From: Herpetosiphon geysericola
GTDB lineage: Bacteria; Chloroflexota; Chloroflexia; Chloroflexales; Herpetosiphonaceae
Length of the DNA: 64,000 bases
Direction: 5' to 3'
Assembly (NCBI RefSeq): GCF_001306135.1
Contig: NZ_LGKP01000026.1
Coordinates: 1 to 64,000 of the forward strand
Under the pieces are notes generated by a model. The model saw only the letters and a list, made by a program, of their open reading frames with translations, searched no databases and had not been told where the DNA came from. Below are positions 34,028 to 42,315 of this stretch, piece by piece (position 1 is the stretch's first letter; each line of letters opens with the position of its first letter). The position numbers and the translations under genes are program-made.

Positions 34028-35131
34028 ATGGCTATTCTGTTGGCGAAGTCGCCACTCTCTGATATTGCCGAAAAAGTTGAAGCAGGCGAACGCCTATCGT
34101 TTGAAGATGGAGTTCGTTTGTATCAAACTAACGATATTTTAGCCTTGGGTAAACTGGCCGATACGGTCAATCGCCGTAAGAATGGCGATGTGGTGTATTT
34201 TGTGCAAAATCACCGCATTACACCAACCAATGTTTGTGCATTTCACTGTAATTTTTGTTCATTCCGCCGTAATGGCAACGAGCCTGATGCGTTTGTACGT
34301 ACACCCGAGCAAATTATTGATCACGTTGGGCGTTTGTTTAGCGAACGTACCCGTGAATTCCATATTGTCGGCGGTTTAGTGCCCGATCTCGATGTTGAAT
34401 ATTATGCCGATATTATTCGTGAATTGAAGGATCATTATCCGAATGTTCACGTTAAAGCCTTTACGGCAGTTGAAATTGATTATATGGCGCAAATTTCAAA
34501 CATGGATTGGCGCACGACGCTTGAGATTTTGCGTAAAGCTGGCTTGGATGCCTTGCCTGGCGGTGGCGCTGAAATTTTCCATCCTGAAGTTCGGCGTAAA
34601 ATCTGCCCAGAAAAGGTCGATGGTGATGGCTGGCTGGAAATTCATGGGATTGCCCACGAATTAGGCATCAAAACCAATGCCACAATGCTATATGGCCATA
34701 TTGAAACCCTCGAACAACGGGTTGATCACCTATTGCGGCTGCGCGAGCAACAAGATAAAACTGGCGGCTTTGTGACCTATATTCCGTTGGCCTTCCACCC
34801 AGAAAACAACAACTTGGGTCGGGTCAAGAAGCTTGATTGGACAACTGGCTTTGAAGATTTGAAGAATTTGGCGATTGGCCGCTTGTTGCTTGACAACTTT
34901 GCCCACGTCAAAGCCTATTGGATCTCGCTTACGCCACGCTTGGCCCAAGTGGCATTGTCGTTTGGGGTTTCCGACGTCGACGGCACGGTGATCGAAGAAG
35001 AAATCTATCACGCTGCTGGTGCTAAAACCGAACAGGGAATCTCACGCGCTGAATTAGTCCATCTTGTGACGACAGCTGGTAAAACAGCGGTCGAACGCGA
35101 TGCCTTATATAACCACATTGCTGTGAACTAA
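34028..35131 (+). CDS. mqnE: Aminofutalosine synthase MqnE (radical SAM)
   Basis: The 367-residue product is a radical SAM enzyme with the cluster motif CAFHCNFC (Cx3Cx2C, about residue 73-80) and the surrounding ITPTNVCAFHCNFCSFRRNG typical of MqnE/MqnC. HIVGGLVPDLDVEYYADIIR, DALPGGGAEIFHPEVRRKIC and the closing DGTVIEEEIYHAAGA distinguish MqnE. It joins 3-(1-carboxyvinyloxy)benzoate to SAM-derived adenosyl to give aminofutalosine, the second step of the futalosine route to menaquinone. mqnA, whose enzyme makes its substrate, follows directly. mqnB, mqnC and mqnD are not in the window. Confidence 0.93.
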   Translation: MAILLAKSPLSDIAEKVEAGERLSFEDGVRLYQTNDILALGKLADTVNRRKNGDVVYFVQNHRITPTNVCAFHCNFCSFRRNGNEPDAFVRTPEQIIDHVGRLFSERTREFHIVGGLVPDLDVEYYADIIRELKDHYPNVHVKAFTAVEIDYMAQISNMDWRTTLEILRKAGLDALPGGGAEIFHPEVRRKICPEKVDGDGWLEIHGIAHELGIKTNATMLYGHIETLEQRVDHLLRLREQQDKTGGFVTYIPLAFHPENNNLGRVKKLDWTTGFEDLKNLAIGRLLLDNFAHVKAYWISLTPRLAQVALSFGVSDVDGTVIEEEIYHAAGAKTEQGISRAELVHLVTTAGKTAVERDALYNHIAVN

Positions 35132-35170
35132 TTGCAGGGTTTTGGGCTGTTGCTTGAAACGTTGCGTATC

Positions 35171-35200
35171 GCGTGAGTCGCCTAGCGTACTCACGCTTTT
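35171..35200 (+). terminator. Hairpin with T run between mqnE and mqnA
   Basis: GCGTGAGT (35171-35178) and ACTCACGC (35189-35196) form a perfect 8-bp stem with a 10-nt loop, followed directly by TTTT. It ends 7 bases before the mqnA start, where it could terminate mqnE transcripts or limit mqnA translation. Confidence 0.6.
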
Positions 35201-35207
35201 AAATTAT

Positions 35208-36023
35208 ATGCTTGGTGTAATCGATTATCTCAATACCCAACCGATGGATTATGGCATTACCGAGCGCTTGCCGCATGTGCCTGTCCAACGCGGCGTACCA
35301 ACGGCGATCAACGCGGCAGTTTTGCGCGGTGAGGTTGCTGTTGCGCCAATGTCGGTCTATGAATGGGCCTTGAATGCAGATCAGTTGTTGGTTGTGCGCG
35401 ATTTTTCGATCGCCACGATTGGCGCGGTGAATAGTGTAAATCTGTTTTCGTGGGCTGCTGATCCGCGCCAGCTTGATGGCCAGCCAGTTGCCTTAACCAC
35501 CGATTCAGCAACCAGCATTAATTTGCTCAAGGTGCTGTGCGAGCGGCATTATCGAATTCAGCCAGAATGGCGCTCGATGGCCCCCAATCTTGATGCAATG
35601 TTGGCTGAATGCCAAGGTTCATTGATGATTGGCGATAAAGCCTTGGTCGAAGCGACAGCGCGTCGCCATTTGGGCGAACGTGGTTTGCCCTACTTCTTTG
35701 ATCTTGGTGATGAATGGCTGAAACTGAGCGGTTTGCCGTTTGTATTTGCGGTGTGGGTTGTGCGGCGCGATCAGGCTGAGGCGGTGCGCGATGCTGGAAT
35801 TGTGCCAGCGTTGCGGGCTGCCAAAGCCGAAAATTTGACCCGTATCGATGAACTTGCTCAGTTTTATGCGCCACGAATTAATATCTCGCCTGGCGTGTGT
35901 GCCAAATATTTGCGCGATTTGCGCTACCACCTAACGTCGGTTGATTTGGAAGGCTTGCACACTTTTTTGCGTTATGCAGTGCCTAGTTTTCAGCCAAGCC
36001 AACTGGAGTGGTTTAGCGAATAA
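35208..36023 (+). CDS. mqnA: Chorismate dehydratase MqnA
   Basis: The 271-residue product matches MqnA: the opening LGVIDYLNTQPMDYGI (family form G-x-x-x-Y-x-N-x-x-P), GVPTAINAAVLRGEVAVAPM, SVNLFSW, TTDSATSINLLKVL, LMIGDKAL and DEWLKLSGLPFVFAVWV. It removes water from chorismate to give 3-(1-carboxyvinyloxy)benzoate, the first step of the futalosine menaquinone pathway. The start ATG 35208 begins the conserved fold; the longer in-frame extension covers the upstream hairpin. No clear ribosome site is visible. Confidence 0.9.
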   Translation: MLGVIDYLNTQPMDYGITERLPHVPVQRGVPTAINAAVLRGEVAVAPMSVYEWALNADQLLVVRDFSIATIGAVNSVNLFSWAADPRQLDGQPVALTTDSATSINLLKVLCERHYRIQPEWRSMAPNLDAMLAECQGSLMIGDKALVEATARRHLGERGLPYFFDLGDEWLKLSGLPFVFAVWVVRRDQAEAVRDAGIVPALRAAKAENLTRIDELAQFYAPRINISPGVCAKYLRDLRYHLTSVDLEGLHTFLRYAVPSFQPSQLEWFSE

Positions 36024-36557
36024 GTGATTAAATCATCACGATGACCAATGATTCGTCACCATTCCGTCCCGCCGCTGGCGGGAAACGCAGGGGGTTTTCA
36101 GCCCCCTGCAACCCCAAATATTCATGGTTTAGAATGTTGCTGTGCTTCTGTAACTCAAGCCTTCGTGTTCTTCGCGGTTTATCACGAGGGTTAAGGGGCT
36201 GGACTCGGGTCCGTGTTTAATGCCCAACGTCTTTGCCAAACCCGATCATGCTTCCGATAGCCAAAAGCCAAGAGCCTTATCCTCTGCGCTAATAATTGAT
36301 CTACACCGCGCACGAAGGGGAAATTGGCTATAGGCTATTGGCTGATGGCTTTTGATTTCATCCATCATAATTCTGTCCTTATATTCTCTGCTCTTTGTTC
36401 TTTTGCCCTCATCCCTCATAATTCATCCTTTAATCTAGCCACAGATTGCACAGATTATTGGGATTATGTTTCCTATAGCCAACAGCCGATAGCCCAACCC
36501 CCAGCCCCTTATCCATATGTTCTATGCTCTCTGTTCTATGCTCTTTTCATCCCTCGT
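36024..36557. other. Repeat-rich intergenic region
   Basis: About 530 bases without a credible gene. It contains the two-hairpin repeat at 36068-36109, then a block (about 36240-36545) of short, partly inverted word-like repeats: GGCTATAGGCTATTGGCT (about 36328) against ATAGCCAACAGCCGATAGCC (about 36475), TGATGGCTTTTGA against AGCCAAAAGCC, and repeated ATCCCTCATAATTCATCC- and TCTATGCTCT-like units. It looks like non-coding repetitive DNA. Confidence 0.55.
36068..36109. repeat. Two-hairpin dispersed repeat, copy 1
   Basis: Stem 1 is CCCGCC/GGCGGG around GCT (36068-36082). Stem 2 is GCAGGGGG/CCCCCTGC around TTTTCAG (36087-36109). The same unit, inverted and with base changes that preserve the pairing, occurs at 54748-54789. 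Confidence 0.7.
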
Positions 36558-39500
36558 TCACTCAGCTTTGTGCACGCTGTAGATTGTTTGGAGTTCGCGT
36601 TTGCCTTTGAGTTGAACTGGCTCTAGTTGTTCCAGTTTGGCTTGATGTTGCTGCAAGCGTTGGGCCAACTGCTGTGTGATGATAATTTGGCCAGCCTCGG
36701 CGATCGCCACCAACCGACTGGCGGTATTGACCACATCGCCAATCACGGTGTAATCCATGCGCTGGGCCGAGCCAATATTGCCAACCACCGCCCGCCCACA
36801 GCTCATGCCAATGCCCAAGCCAATCGGATAGCCAAAGCTTGCTTGCCATTCTGTTTGCAAGCTGGCAAAAGTTTGCTGCATATCGATTGCGGCGTTGATT
36901 GCGCGCTCTGGATCGTTGGCTAATGCTCGCACCGAGCCAAATACTGCCATCAAACCATCGCCCAAAAATTTATCGATAATTGCATCATAGCGATAAAGCA
37001 CTGCTGTCATTTCATCGAAAAAGCGATTGAGAATTTGCTTGACTACCACTTGCGGCGCGAGATTTTCGCTCAGCGCCGTAAAGCCGCGTAAATCGGCAAA
37101 TAACACCACGATGTCACGCTCGCTTGGCTCGCCAAAACCGCCTTCGCTCAACAACTGTTCGACCAGTGGCGGCGCCATGTAGCGTTGTAAATCGGCGCGC
37201 AAGCGTTCGAGGCGTTGGGCTTGGAGTTGCTGGTTTTCCAAGGCTTGGGCAAATAAGGTGGCAAGGGTTTGCAGCAAATTATGTTCGTTCGAGCGCCAGA
37301 CATACTGATCATCAGCAGGCTTAATCAACAAAAGGCCTTGTAAGCGTTCAGCACTATACAACTGAGCAATAACGATCGTGTTAATCTCTGCTTGACGTAA
37401 TGCTTGGCCTAAAGCAGAAGCATGCTGCTGTTTAAACAACTGGACGCGATGTTCGTTGAGACTAGCCAACAGTTCGGGCAGGGCTGGCAGTTGGTCAAGC
37501 CATGGCCTTGGGTAGGCAATGCTCCGCGTAATCTGGCGCTGATCGTGATTGATTAACAGCAGCATACTTTGGGGAGCCTGAAAAATTGCCGCAACCTGTT
37601 GCATAATCTCGTGAAATGGCGGCTCGCTGCTGGCGCTGGTCAGTTGCAGGGCAATTTCATTAACTTGGTTAAGTTGTTGAATATATTCTTGTTCGCGCAA
37701 AAAGAGCTTAGCGTTATCCAAGCCGACAGTCAGTTGGACTGCAACCGCGCCTAAAATCGATTGAGTCAGGCCATCCAAGGCACTGAGATCGCTATGGCCA
37801 ACGACTAAGAGGCCCTGAATACCTTCGTGGGTATGCAAGGGCACAATTAACTCGGCCACAATTTGCGGCTCGGCCCATTGATAATCCAAGCAAAATTGGC
37901 TGGCATCGCTGCTAAGCCAGCTTTGATATTGCTCTAAGGCTTGTAAAATCGGCGGTTCGATGATTAATATTTGGTTGTATGGGTTGTGGGCGAAATTATG
38001 CGTGCCAGCCCGCAGCATAAATTGGTCGTGCTGCTTGAGCAAAATTGCCACGCTGTTGAAGCCAAAACTATGGCGCACTAACGACGCCACCAAGCGCAAC
38101 AACTGATCAGGGGTCATTAATTCGGCGAAATTACGGCCTAGCTCAACCAGCAATTGCAATTGGTTGGCCCGAGTATGTTCGCGCGCGAACAGCCGATTGT
38201 TGTTAACTGCGGTTGTGCCATGATTGGCAAAGACTTCGAGCGCTTGAATCGTGGCCAAATCGGGCGTGATCAGATTATTCGGCAGATCGACGATCATCAA
38301 GCCAAGTAATTGTTGCGGGCTACCCAAAGGCACAAACAAATAATCAGCTTGGCGAATACCAGTTGCGCCAAATGGAAGGTGGTTGGTTTCTTCGTCATCG
38401 AGGGTATAGCCCGACGGCACAAAATACGAGCGACTAATCCGAAAGCGCTCACGCAGCAGCGGCACGATGCTTTGCTGAATCTGCTCATTGGTCCAAAGTT
38501 GCTGAATTTGCTCACGCTGAACGCCTGCTACGCCTTGGGCCGCCTCAACGTCATCAATCCCAAAGACGTGAATAATCACTTGGCGAAAGCCCAACGAGCG
38601 ATGAATTGCCTGCGCTAGCTCGTTCAACACCTCATGCAATGGCAAATTGAGGCTTAAGCGTTCGCCAACATTCAGCAATTCTTCGAGCATTTGCGAGCGG
38701 CGTTCGAGCAGGCCTTTTTGCTGAACGGTGGTCTGAAACAATTGGGCATGGGTAAAAGCGGTAACGCTTTGATTGCCAATATTTTGGGCTAATTCAAGCT
38801 GATCTTGGGTAAAATAATTAATCCGCGTATGCGCCGCCGTAATCACGCCAATCACAATGCCTTGGTGAATCAATGGCACCGAGAGAATCGAGCGGGTGGT
38901 ATCAATCCGGCGATCCATCGAGATCCAGCGTGGGTCGCGGGCAGTATCGCTGATGATTAACGGTTTCCTGGCTCGCATCACCCAGCCTGCTACGCCATCG
39001 CGAATGACCCGTTGAATGCTTTCTGTATTCAGGGTTTCTTTAACTGATGAGGCATAAAATGGCGTATTATGGTCGTTGACCAAAATGATTGAGGTGCGAA
39101 TTGCGCCCAAGGCATTGGCCAATTGCAGCACCAAATCGCGTAAAATGCTGTTAATATCGAGCGAGCTATTGAGCGTTTGGCTAATGGCATACAGAATATG
39201 CATTTGGCGGGTTGATTCTTCGAGGCCGCGGCGATTTTTTTGCAGCCGCATCATCACCCGTAAGCGTGCCAACAGCTCGGATAACTCGATTGGCTTGACC
39301 AAAATATCGTCGGCGCCTGCATCGAGTGCAGCAACTTTGGTGCGCAAATCGCCAAGCGCGGTAATTTGAATAATCGGAATAAACGGGATGGCGGGATTAC
39401 TGCGCAAATGGCGGGTCAGATCAACGCCATTCATACCAGGCAAGGAAATATCCAACAAAATAATATCTGGTGTAATGACGCGCACAAATTGCAACGCTTC

Positions 39501-39620
39501 TTCGCTACTATTGGTCAATGAAACCCGATAGCCAGCATCGCGCAGCAGCAATTGAAACATGCGGCTAATACTGAGGTCGTCTTCGACGATTAACACATGG
39601 CCATTGCTTGCATCAGGCAT
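36558..39620 (-). CDS. Response regulator - multi-GAF - class III adenylate cyclase
   Basis: The 1020-residue product begins with a receiver domain (1-125) with acidic VEDD, the phosphoacceptor Asp in IILLDISLPG and Lys in ILVKPIE. Three or four GAF-type domains follow (about 150-800), then a class III cyclase domain (about 835-1015). The cyclase has VVLFADLRGFTALSE (metal Asp), DKFLGDGLMAVFG (Lys for adenine and second metal Asp), and DYTVIGDVVNTASRL (Asp/Thr plus Asn and Arg). This residue set predicts adenylate rather than guanylate cyclase activity. No partner histidine kinase is nearby. Cytoplasmic. Confidence 0.9.
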   Translation of the reverse strand: MPDASNGHVLIVEDDLSISRMFQLLLRDAGYRVSLTNSSEEALQFVRVITPDIILLDISLPGMNGVDLTRHLRSNPAIPFIPIIQITALGDLRTKVAALDAGADDILVKPIELSELLARLRVMMRLQKNRRGLEESTRQMHILYAISQTLNSSLDINSILRDLVLQLANALGAIRTSIILVNDHNTPFYASSVKETLNTESIQRVIRDGVAGWVMRARKPLIISDTARDPRWISMDRRIDTTRSILSVPLIHQGIVIGVITAAHTRINYFTQDQLELAQNIGNQSVTAFTHAQLFQTTVQQKGLLERRSQMLEELLNVGERLSLNLPLHEVLNELAQAIHRSLGFRQVIIHVFGIDDVEAAQGVAGVQREQIQQLWTNEQIQQSIVPLLRERFRISRSYFVPSGYTLDDEETNHLPFGATGIRQADYLFVPLGSPQQLLGLMIVDLPNNLITPDLATIQALEVFANHGTTAVNNNRLFAREHTRANQLQLLVELGRNFAELMTPDQLLRLVASLVRHSFGFNSVAILLKQHDQFMLRAGTHNFAHNPYNQILIIEPPILQALEQYQSWLSSDASQFCLDYQWAEPQIVAELIVPLHTHEGIQGLLVVGHSDLSALDGLTQSILGAVAVQLTVGLDNAKLFLREQEYIQQLNQVNEIALQLTSASSEPPFHEIMQQVAAIFQAPQSMLLLINHDQRQITRSIAYPRPWLDQLPALPELLASLNEHRVQLFKQQHASALGQALRQAEINTIVIAQLYSAERLQGLLLIKPADDQYVWRSNEHNLLQTLATLFAQALENQQLQAQRLERLRADLQRYMAPPLVEQLLSEGGFGEPSERDIVVLFADLRGFTALSENLAPQVVVKQILNRFFDEMTAVLYRYDAIIDKFLGDGLMAVFGSVRALANDPERAINAAIDMQQTFASLQTEWQASFGYPIGLGIGMSCGRAVVGNIGSAQRMDYTVIGDVVNTASRLVAIAEAGQIIITQQLAQRLQQHQAKLEQLEPVQLKGKRELQTIYSVHKAE

Positions 39621-39746
39621 GAAGGTTCTCCACTTGGGTCACTGCCCTCATTGTACGAGGTGTTTTGGCGTTTGACAATGGTATAAAGCCAAGTACGATC
39701 ATAGTGCACCATTATCTCTATCCGGCGGTGCATATGGAGGTTTCTT

Positions 39747-40076
39747 GTGAGTAAACATGTTGTCGTCTATGGTCGAACGAGTTTTTGCCCTGATCTTGCT
39801 CGTTCGCAACGGTTTTTAGAAGCCAATCAGGTTGCCTACACCCAAATTAATATCGATCAAGATGACGCTGCTGGCGCGTTGGTCGAGGGCTGGGTTGGCT
39901 ATCGGAGTGTGCCTACGATTGTGGTTGCCGAAGCTGGCAGCAATTTGCCCTTTGAAGAGCCAGCTCCCTTGCCAGCAGGCCGCGAAGCACGCTCGTTTGA
40001 TCGTGGTACCGTTATCACCGAACCAAGCGATGAAGCCTTGAGTGGTTTCTTGAAGCGCAACGGTTTGTTGAGTTAA
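39747..40076 (+). CDS. Glutaredoxin-like protein
   Basis: The 109-residue product is a short glutaredoxin-fold protein: VVVYGRTSFCPDLARSQRFL has CPDL at the active site (one Cys), then YTQINIDQDD and the cis-Pro block YRSVPTIVVAE. The C-terminal region (75-109) is longer than classic glutaredoxin and soluble. It starts with GTG behind GGAGG at 39736-39740. It shares a one-Cys active site with the gene at 7642. Confidence 0.75.
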   Translation: MSKHVVVYGRTSFCPDLARSQRFLEANQVAYTQINIDQDDAAGALVEGWVGYRSVPTIVVAEAGSNLPFEEPAPLPAGREARSFDRGTVITEPSDEALSGFLKRNGLLS

Positions 40077-40178
40077 GCGTAGCTTGAGGGTGGCAGAGAG
40101 GCGAAGGTTGGTGTGAGAGCCAACCGATGAGACTGGTTTTAGCTTTGCTCGCTTTGGCAATGATAGGGCTGCCCTGCT

Positions 40179-41483
40179 ATGACCACACCCGCTAGCTTAG
40201 AATGGACAGCAGAGGTTGTCCATAGCCTCTTAAACTATCCGCAACGCCTTTTGGCGCACCCTGCTTGGTCGTTAGTTATTGCCGAACTTGGTGGGTTGCG
40301 CCATTTGCACCAGCAGCTGTTAACCTATCCGCTGAAAACCAAAGAAGTGCGCTTGCTGACTATCTTAATCAGCCAGCCAGAAGCCTCGGTTGACTATTAT
40401 TGTGATGTGTTGGCGATTCATCCTGCTACGTTTCATCGCCAGCAAAATGCGCTTTGTCAGCGGCTTAGTGGCCTATTGCCCACGCCGAAGGTTGAACCTG
40501 CTGCGCCAAGCATCCCCCAACTTGACTTCCAAATGCCCAAAACGAGCTTCCTTGGGCGCACGCTTGATCTTGAGCGGATTCAATTGTTGTTTGATCAAGG
40601 CTGCGATTGGATTAGCTTAATCGGCCCTGCTGGGGTGGGCAAAACCCGCTTGGCCTTGGAAATGAGCCAGCGAGTTGGCCCAATTTTTCGTGATGGCGTT
40701 GGCTTGTTGCATATACCGAGTAAAGCAACGCAAGCAACGCTGGCTCGCGATTTTTTGGCTCAGCTCGGGCTTGATTCCCCGCACCTCGACGCGCAACAAC
40801 GCTTGCAAGCGTATTTCAGCTCACGCCAGATGTTGCTCATTTTAGACAATCTGAATCAACCTGAGTTGGCTGCTTGGTTGTGTGAACGCTTGCAAACAGC
40901 ACCGTTTGTGCGGGTGTTGGCTACCGCCACACAGCGCTTGCATGTGCCCCAAGAGCGTTTGCATCATGTTGAAGGCTTTGGCTTCGCTGCTGATCACCCT
41001 GGTTTGCTTGAGGCGAAGTATAGTTTGCAGCTGCTACTTGAGCGATTAAATCCCTTTCAGACACTTGATCTGAATGACCCAGTGCAACTTGGCCTAGCAA
41101 ACCAGCTTTGCCAATTGCTAGGCGGCCTGCCCTTGGCCCTCGAATTAGTGGCCAGTCTAAGTATTGACTATGATTTGGCGAGCCTAGTGGCACAACTTCA
41201 GGCAATTGTTTCAGGCGAAGAGCGGTTGGCGTGGTTGATTAAGCTGTGCTATACGACACTGCAACCAGCGACCCAACAGCTGCTCGCGACACTAGCAGGC
41301 TTGCCTCGCTGGCTCAACCAACGTGAGCTAGCAGCCTTGCAAGAGCTGCCGAGCAGACAGCTTCAGGCGAGTGTGCACGAAGCTCAAACGAAGCATCTGT
41401 TGGTTGATTGGGCTGCGTGGTATGCCATGCCAAGCTGTATTCAGCACGCTATCGCCAACCCTGAAAATATACATTTAAGCTGA
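40179..41483 (+). CDS. STAND-type P-loop ATPase with N-terminal helical module
   Basis: The 434-residue product has a helical N-terminal module (1-110) ending in IHPATFHRQQNALCQRLSG, which resembles a helix-turn-helix, then an NB-ARC-like ATPase: Walker A GPAGVGKTRLA near residue 148, Walker B LLILDN near 222, and the plant-NB-ARC-like GGLPLALELVASL near 325. The expected C-terminal sensor repeats are absent, so it is short for a STAND protein. The larger relative at 45299 shares the ATFHR module. It may be a signal-dependent regulator; the signal is unknown. Confidence 0.75.
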   Translation: MTTPASLEWTAEVVHSLLNYPQRLLAHPAWSLVIAELGGLRHLHQQLLTYPLKTKEVRLLTILISQPEASVDYYCDVLAIHPATFHRQQNALCQRLSGLLPTPKVEPAAPSIPQLDFQMPKTSFLGRTLDLERIQLLFDQGCDWISLIGPAGVGKTRLALEMSQRVGPIFRDGVGLLHIPSKATQATLARDFLAQLGLDSPHLDAQQRLQAYFSSRQMLLILDNLNQPELAAWLCERLQTAPFVRVLATATQRLHVPQERLHHVEGFGFAADHPGLLEAKYSLQLLLERLNPFQTLDLNDPVQLGLANQLCQLLGGLPLALELVASLSIDYDLASLVAQLQAIVSGEERLAWLIKLCYTTLQPATQQLLATLAGLPRWLNQRELAALQELPSRQLQASVHEAQTKHLLVDWAAWYAMPSCIQHAIANPENIHLS

Positions 41484-41661
41484 ATTTTGCCCACCATAAT
41501 GGTGCTAGCGTTAATGATGGCTGTTTACGCCTTATCCAAACCCGACAGAAGTATTGCAAGTATTTAAACGTGTCAACCGTTATTGATTTTAGCTATCAAG
41601 CGCTTCATAACAATTCGCTAAGATTGCAGTGCTTGCTCGAATCCTGTTCAAGGAGCCAATG

Positions 41662-42183
41662 ATGATTCTTCCGAAAGAGCGTGACCAGCGCCTGATTACA
41701 ATTCGCCGTGGTGGCACGCTTAGCGACGCCGACCATCGGCTGCTGGCGCGTTGGGCTGCTGCATGTGCTGGCCATGTGCTTGATTACTTTGAGCAAGCGC
41801 AGCCCAACGATCAACGGCCACACCACGCTTTAGCCCAACTTGAGGCATGGGTTCGCGGCGAGATTAGCATGAGTGAAGCCCGGGCTGCTGGTGGCCATGC
41901 CAATGCTTCTGCCCGTGGTTTAAGTGGAGCGGCGCGCTTTGCTGGCTTTGCAGCGGCGCAGGCAGCCTTAGTTGCCCATGTTGCCGCCCACAATCTTGGC
42001 GCTGCGGCCTATGCGATTAAGGCGGTGCGCGCGGCAGCAGCCAAGGGCGCTGAGGATGAAGCTGGTCGCCAAGAGTGTGCTTGGCAGCGAGCGCAACTGC
42101 CTACAAGCATTCGCGAGTTTGTGTTGGAAGATCAACGTACTCGTAATCCAATTTGCTGGTGGGTTTTTGAGGTTAATGATTAA
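41662..42183 (+). CDS. Imm-5-like putative immunity protein
   Basis: The 173-residue product is Ala-rich and helical, with RWAAACAGHVLDYFEQAQPN, DQRPHHALAQLEAWVRGEIS, MSEARAAGGHANASARG and AAHNLGAAAYAIKAV. This pattern matches the family annotated as Imm-5-like putative immunity proteins. No toxin gene is adjacent. ATG 41662 is preferred over ATG 41659 because AAGGAG (41650-41655) is then six bases away. The family name is by analogy; the real role may be different. Confidence 0.65.
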   Translation: MILPKERDQRLITIRRGGTLSDADHRLLARWAAACAGHVLDYFEQAQPNDQRPHHALAQLEAWVRGEISMSEARAAGGHANASARGLSGAARFAGFAAAQAALVAHVAAHNLGAAAYAIKAVRAAAAKGAEDEAGRQECAWQRAQLPTSIREFVLEDQRTRNPICWWVFEVND

Positions 42184-42315
42184 TCGAGCCTTTTAATTTC
42201 GATAGTATGAACTGCTGTGAACATGCTGCAAATATGCACTAAACCTGCTGTTTTCGTTAATGTGGCTTTGATACAGTATCAGCACGATTGAATTGATTAA
42301 AAGCAAGGAACAAGC

